Assembly: GCA_963170165.1 (NCBI GenBank)
Contig: CAUJGQ010000138.1
Span: forward strand, 159,690-197,225
Reading direction: 5' to 3'
DNA length: 37,536 nt
Origin: Chloroflexota bacterium
Lineage (GTDB): Bacteria; Chloroflexota; Dehalococcoidia; CAUJGQ01
The position numbers and the translations under genes are program-made. The notes under the pieces were generated by a model, which did not search any database, had not been told where the DNA came from, and worked only from the letters and a program-made list of their open reading frames with translations. Positions 34,136 to 37,536 of this stretch are shown here, piece after piece. The stretch's first letter is position 1. Every line of letters starts with the position of its first letter.

Positions 34136-35056
34136 CTAGTGGAAACCTGCTCCACCACCTCCGCCTCCGCTCGGTGGGCCAGGTGCATCGTTGCCAGATT
34201 CTAGTCTGCTGCATACTGCATCACATCCATTTCGGCCTCCGTAAGCAGATAATGCGCCGCAGATAACGTCAACCGTTCCTGCACAAGCCAGTCCAGGGAT
34301 TGTCCATGCTAGACTGAGTATCGGGCCGATGCAAACAGCCCAACCTATATCGACACATGTGTGCGATGCGCCCAACCCGTACACAATCCCGCAGAGTTGT
34401 CTGCAACCGATCTTCGGGAACCAACTCCAGGGTGAGTTGTGCGTCCATACGAACTGGTCATAGTTCGGGATGTATTTCGCGCCAAGCCCGAGATCCATGA
34501 TGGGGTGGATGCACAGCCCCGGGTCATTCGCCGAGCAAATGCCGTCGTCCAGCGCTGGCTGCGTGTCGACATCTGGGACGGGCGGCTTGCCAATTCCTTG
34601 ATAGGGCTGCGCACCCGGATAGTCGCCGGGCATGGTGCTGGGCGCCGGCCCGTCCCACGCCGAGAGTCCGAGCGGGTCGGTGTAGCGTGCCGGGTTGGCG
34701 AGGCCGTAGAGGTACGCGTGCGCCGTCAGCGGGGTTGACGGGCAGTCCCTCGCCGGGTCCGGGCTGAGAAACCGGCCGGTGGCCGGGTCGTACAGCCGTG
34801 CCCGCAGGTAGAGCAGCCCGCTCTCCGCGTCGCGGCGGTTGCCGGTGTAGTCAAACGGCATGCTCGTGCCGGTCTGTGTGTGGATGTTGCCATACGCGTC
34901 GTACTCCCGGCTGCCGATGGCGCTGCCTGTGCTGCTCAGCACCAGCCGTTCGCTCCCCTGGCGGTCGGCCGCCACCACCCAGCGGGTACTGGGTGACCAG
35001 CTCCCCCGCCCACACGTACTCGCTGGCCCCGTCTCAATCACACTACTGCTCGCCAT
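34136..35056 (-). CDS. Orphan RHS module with cysteine-patterned toxin tip
   Basis: The frame from ATG 35056 gives 306 residues, but only those after about residue 24 (RWVVAADRQGSERLVL) are RHS. It has the RHS core (REYDAYGN, YDPATGRFLSPDP), the self-cleavage motif PARYTDPLGL and a pre-tip segment shared with the copy at the window edge. A hydrophobic tip (residues 217-282) has eight Cys spaced 3-11-7-15-7-11-3, with TIPGLACAGTVDVIC resembling halocin C8-like domains. A Gly tail ends it. The large N-terminal RHS shell is missing, and one extra base near 34984-34986 breaks the frame to the upstream EYVWAGELVTQY. It is a displaced module that would become active by recombination. Confidence 0.75.
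   Translation of the reverse strand: MASSSVIETGPASTCGRGSWSPSTRWVVAADRQGSERLVLSSTGSAIGSREYDAYGNIHTQTGTSMPFDYTGNRRDAESGLLYLRARLYDPATGRFLSPDPARDCPSTPLTAHAYLYGLANPARYTDPLGLSAWDGPAPSTMPGDYPGAQPYQGIGKPPVPDVDTQPALDDGICSANDPGLCIHPIMDLGLGAKYIPNYDQFVWTHNSPWSWFPKIGCRQLCGIVYGLGASHTCVDIGWAVCIGPILSLAWTIPGLACAGTVDVICGALSAYGGRNGCDAVCSRLESGNDAPGPPSGGGGGGAGFH
34416..34798 (-). repeat. RHS pre-tip/core homology, copy B (matches 37154-37536)
   Basis: About 383 bases collinear with 37154-37536 (offset 2738) without indels, covering RHS core, PARYTDPLGL and the pre-tip segment up to WSWFPK. Similarity stops abruptly at the first tip cysteine. The pattern is typical of polymorphic toxins that swap tips at a conserved border. 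Confidence 0.8.
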
Positions 35057-35357
35057 CTCGGGTCGACCTAATATGGGGGAGCAACCAGAACAGCGCTACC
35101 GCAATACCGGCCGCACCCATAACAATGGTGATAATCGCATCCCAGACTGTGAATCCAGATTCTCGCAGAGCGCGGCCAACTACGACGGTACCAGTGAACC
35201 CTAGGGCTATTCCTAGGAATGTCGTTAGCTGTCTCCTCTGGGAATGGCCAGCCCAGTGCTGTAGTCTGCCCTTTACGGGCCTTGTGTCCCGAAACAGCGT
35301 AATGAGGATGATCATCGCGACAGGAACCATGAATGCGAAGATGCCGGTGACCATCAT
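35043..35357 (-). CDS. Small membrane protein, candidate displaced immunity gene
   Basis: 104 residues from ATG 35357 (the next codon is also ATG), with GGGA about 9 bases upstream; a longer frame to 35399 is possible. Three hydrophobic segments (MVTGIFAFMVPVAMIILITL, LTTFLGIALGFTGTVVV, DAIITIVMGAAGIAVALFWL) predict three transmembrane helices. No family is recognised. Its stop overlaps the start of the RHS module that follows on the same strand, so RHS sequence begins exactly where this gene ends. That placement suggests an immunity gene left behind when its own tip was lost or replaced. Confidence 0.55.
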   Translation of the reverse strand: MMVTGIFAFMVPVAMIILITLFRDTRPVKGRLQHWAGHSQRRQLTTFLGIALGFTGTVVVGRALRESGFTVWDAIITIVMGAAGIAVALFWLLPHIRSTRDGEQ

Positions 35358-35399
35358 ATAGTTTCCCGTTTGGGCGAACGCCGCTTCCGTCCGAGACAC

Positions 35400-35839
35400 C
35401 CAGGTATACGAGCTATCGGCAGATTAGCGCCCCTTCGCAGACTTGCTTGGCGGATGGTGAGGGAAGAGCAGCCACTGACCTCAGCATAGATTACTGACCA
35501 TAGCCGCAGCGGCAGAAACCGGCCGTGGTGGAGATCTCTGCCTTGGCGGTCTTCGATGTGCATGCCGGCAGGCGCGTCCTCACCCGCGGTGCGGCCCTCG
35601 CCCGCCGGGCGCAGCTTGCCCCCGCGCCCTAAACCGGCATCCGAACAGGGGCCTGCACAGTCTGGCGAGGGGTACGGGCGCAGCTCGCGCGTATGGGATG
35701 CACCACCTGAGAGAGCACACCTGTCTCCGCTCGGGCGCGCCGTGCGCTGCGGGTGTGCGGGGGGCGAGCAACGGGCGCGCGCGCGGGCAGCCCCCCTGTG
35801 GTGCGGGTATGCCTCCGAGGGCACACACCCGGCGGTCGT
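35400..35839. other. Gene-free stretch between RHS-linked genes
   Basis: I see no convincing gene here. The stretch holds a short alternating CG run (about 35774-35787) and GC-rich simple sequence. A long open frame on the minus strand (35354-36115) is a shadow of the flanking genes and has no recognisable content. Confidence 0.5.
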
Positions 35840-36006
35840 GCGGGGTAACCGGCGCCGGCCGGAAGGCGGCTGGTTATTCGCGCGTCCGCGTGGCGTGGTC
35901 GATTCGTTCGTGCACGACCGTGGCCAGCGCCACTGCCGCCGCGCCGCCGTCATCTTCCTCCGGCCGGAAGGCAGCGGTGGTGACGTCGGCATAGAGCGCG
36001 CCGATG
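35840..36006 (-). repeat. Direct repeat, copy 2 (matches 33267-33433)
   Basis: This is the original context of the repeat: the end of the secreted-protein gene and 34 bases downstream. The copy at 33267 is fused to an RHS core. The two copies are 2,573 bases apart in the same orientation, so recombination between them could delete the RHS modules in between. Confidence 0.8.
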
Positions 36007-36551
36007 TGGAACCGGTACCAGTAATGCACCACGTCACGCCCGTCTTCGCGGCCGGTGAGGCGCATGAGCGCCCCCTCATCCCCGAGTGTGGGGGCATCGA
36101 GTGGCTCTGCCGCAACGTAGTAGCTGGCGCCGTACGTCATCACCAGGTCGGGCATGCCGGCCACAGCGGCCGCCGCGCCGGCGGTATCTTGATAGCGGTC
36201 GATGGAGGCGGCGACGCCACTGGGATACCCATCGGCTGCCGGCACGCGCAGAAAGAGGATGTGATAGCCGTCTATCCGGCCCCAGGCATCGAACTGCTGC
36301 TGAACCGCCGCCGGGTCATCGGAGCGAGCAGCGAGGCTGGCGTTGTCCAGCACCTCCCCGCCATCGCTGATGAAGCCAGGGAGCAGATCGGTCTCGGTAA
36401 GTGAAAGCTGCCAGAGGGCATCACCTTCGCTTGGTTGGGCTGCCATTCCTCTTGTCAGGCCACTGCCTATCAGCACAAGCATCACACCGATGAGCGTGAC
36501 TGTCGTAAATACGAACCGTGTAGCCTGCGTGCGATTATGAAAGCGCAGCAT
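35874..36551 (-). CDS. Secreted or membrane-anchored protein, unknown function
   Basis: 225 residues from ATG 36551, with GGGAGG about 5 bases upstream; the frame extends to 36572 without support. An N-terminal signal or anchor (FVFTTVTLIGVMLVLIGSGL) is followed by a domain with LPGFISDGGEVLDN, QQQFDAWGRIDGYHILF and LGDEGALMRLTGREDG. The pattern resembles extracytoplasmic proteins of Chloroflexota with no named function. It ends in ADVTTAAFRPEEDDGG and a terminal HERIDHATRTRE, also found fused to RHS at 33301. It stands between two RHS modules and may be part of the RHS locus. Confidence 0.7.
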   Translation of the reverse strand: MLRFHNRTQATRFVFTTVTLIGVMLVLIGSGLTRGMAAQPSEGDALWQLSLTETDLLPGFISDGGEVLDNASLAARSDDPAAVQQQFDAWGRIDGYHILFLRVPAADGYPSGVAASIDRYQDTAGAAAAVAGMPDLVMTYGASYYVAAEPLDAPTLGDEGALMRLTGREDGRDVVHYWYRFHIGALYADVTTAAFRPEEDDGGAAAVALATVVHERIDHATRTRE

Positions 36552-36669
36552 TGAACCTCCCGCTCTTGTCACGCTGGGCGAACAAGGCTGATGGTGTTAT
36601 CATTTCAATAGATGTCGATCCGAGGCGGCTGCTATTTTCGACGTCATCCACCGTTTCCTTTTCTTATTT

Positions 36670-36873
36670 GTGTCGATAGCCTTTATTGTGCTGTCCATTA
36701 TTTGGGTTGCTTCCTTGTATTTTGGGTTGTACGGTGGCCTGAGTCTTGGGAACCTCTCCGACGATTGGCGCCGGTGGTGGGTGCAGCTCTTCCCGTTGCT
36801 TACGTTTATCGTGTTATTGCTAGCTGTATTCTTGTTCTCCGCGATTAGATCTGGATTTATGCCTTCATTCTGA
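36670..36873 (+). CDS. Possible two-helix membrane protein opposite to the RHS array
   Basis: Plus-strand frame with a GTG at 36670 and no ribosome site. The open frame continues upstream as SEAAAIFDVIHRFLFLF without ATG, GTG or TTG, so a one-base indel after an ATG at 36612 is possible. The protein has two hydrophobic helices (VLSIIWVASLYFGLYGG and LLTFIVLLLAVFLFSAI) around a polar WRRWW loop. The minus-strand frame through the same bases is Lys/Asn-rich and less protein-like. It lies in the AT-rich stretch right after an RHS tip, so it could be a broken immunity gene. Confidence 0.35.
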   Translation: MSIAFIVLSIIWVASLYFGLYGGLSLGNLSDDWRRWWVQLFPLLTFIVLLLAVFLFSAIRSGFMPSF

Positions 36874-36939
36874 GCAGCCATATGCAAATAGCATATAATC
36901 TCTGGACACATCGGCCATATGGCGTATGTTCAACATATA

Positions 36940-37536
36940 CTAGTGCAATAGTCTTTGCATGGTATACGCATTGCATTGGCGCAGATGCGTCCCCCAGTAA
37001 AACCCGCAAGTTGCAGCGCATGCGGCAGCCGCAATTGGGTTTGCCGTTATAGTTCCACAGACAATGGCGCAGGAAGCGTTCAATGGTACACCTGCCACAA
37101 AACATAGGCCGCTGGAGCAGACAGCATTGCAGATAGTCTTACAGCCGGCTTTAGGAATCCAACTCCAGGGCGAATAGCGCGTCCATACGAACTGGTCGTA
37201 GTTGTGAATGTATTTCGCGCCGAGCCTAAGATCCATGATGGTTTGGAGGCACAGCCCCGGTTCATTCGCCGAGCAAATGCCGTCGTCAAGCGCTGGCTGC
37301 GTGTCGATGTCGGGGGCGGGTGGCTTGCCAACACCGAGGTAGGGCTGTGCGCCCGGGTAGTCGCCCGGCGTGGTGCTGGGCGCCGGCCCGTCCCACGCCG
37401 AGAGTCCGAGCGGGTCGGTGTAGCGCGCGGGGTTGGCTAGGCCGTACAGGTAGGCATGCGCGCTCAGCGGCGTCGAGGGACAGTCCCCCGCCGGGTCCGG
37501 GCTGAGAAACCGGCCCGTGGCCGGGTCGTACAGCCG
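36940..37536 (-). CDS. RHS protein C-terminus with cysteine-rich tip, 5' part outside the window
   Basis: 198 visible residues, open to the window edge. They begin in the RHS core (RLYDPATGRFLSPDP), pass the cleavage motif PARYTDPLGL and a pre-tip segment shared with the module at 34136 (PALDDGICSAN, GAKYIHNYDQFVWT), then enter a different tip. The tip has nine Cys spaced 3-3-4-10-3-12-3-10, with several CxxxC pairs such as CAIVC and CAATC, and hydrophobic Ala/Ile/Val stretches. CxxxC pairs place Cys on one helix face, suggesting disulfide-linked helices. The frame ends at TAG 36940. The downstream sequence is AT-rich. If the N-terminal shell is intact outside the window, this could be the functional RHS gene. 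Confidence 0.75.
   Translation of the reverse strand, partial: RLYDPATGRFLSPDPAGDCPSTPLSAHAYLYGLANPARYTDPLGLSAWDGPAPSTTPGDYPGAQPYLGVGKPPAPDIDTQPALDDGICSANEPGLCLQTIMDLRLGAKYIHNYDQFVWTRYSPWSWIPKAGCKTICNAVCSSGLCFVAGVPLNASCAIVCGTITANPIAAAACAATCGFYWGTHLRQCNAYTMQRLLH
37154..37536 (-). repeat. RHS pre-tip/core homology, copy A
   Basis: Collinear with 34416-34798. The two copies differ by scattered substitutions, so they are not a very recent duplication. Confidence 0.8.

Noticed and set aside
35354-36115. 253-codon minus-strand frame downstream of the secreted protein
   Set aside because: The first half is a frame-shifted shadow and the second half is an Arg/Pro/Gly-rich reading with no domain.
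36600-36911. 103-residue Lys/Asn/Ser-rich minus-strand frame
   Set aside because: It is the mirror of a hydrophobic two-helix frame on the plus strand and looks less protein-like.

Overview
The window is GC-rich (coding regions look about 65-70% GC) and comes from a bacterium with Tat-dependent lipoproteins, RHS proteins, family III CoA-transferases, an LLM/F420-type oxidoreductase and cysteine-rich small proteins. That mix is most like Chloroflexota of the Thermomicrobia/Sphaerobacter type. This is inference from gene content; no rRNA or other marker gene is present.

Layout. 1-5.1 kb: the 3' end of an HD-GYP protein, an orphan Tat lipoprotein solute-binding protein, and a soluble multi-PAS histidine kinase. 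5.2-9.9 kb: minus-strand envelope genes, namely a triple zinc-ribbon protein with a long Gly/Pro/Met collagen-like linker and a YpmS-like outer domain, a small membrane protein, and a DUF3352 protein. 10-14.2 kb: an amidohydrolase, a MerR regulator overlapping a VWA-domain gene under a MerR-style promoter, and a 67-residue unknown protein behind a good sigma-70-type promoter. 14.2-19.2 kb (minus strand): HEPN and MNT genes, two family III CoA-transferases and a sulfatase, closely packed. 19.3-23.7 kb: an RraA-like protein with an Ldh-family dehydrogenase, a membrane protein with a tandem repeat, a degenerate GGDEF protein and a metallophosphoesterase. 23.8-28.2 kb: the nitrogen-control set amt-glnK-glnD, with a GlnR-like box and two strong intercistronic hairpins. 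28.2-33 kb: a VOC protein, a 64-residue protein, an LLM oxidoreductase, a DHA2 exporter divergent from an HxlR regulator, and a 67-residue zinc-ribbon protein.

33.2-37.5 kb is the accessory and most interesting part. It is a minus-strand array of broken and displaced RHS C-terminal modules. Three copies of the RHS core are visible: a fragment fused to an IS630-type transposase remnant and to the tail of a secreted protein, a frameshifted orphan module, and one that enters from the window edge. The two copies with tips keep the RHS self-cleavage motif and share a pre-tip segment, then diverge into hydrophobic cysteine-patterned tips. The tip ending at 34136 has eight cysteines spaced 3-11-7-15-7-11-3, which resembles halocin C8-like bacteriocin domains. 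AT-richer small membrane-protein genes lie directly after or beside the modules and are candidate immunity genes. I infer an RHS-delivered, disulfide-stapled, membrane-active toxin family with membrane immunity proteins, reshuffled by recombination at the RHS core.
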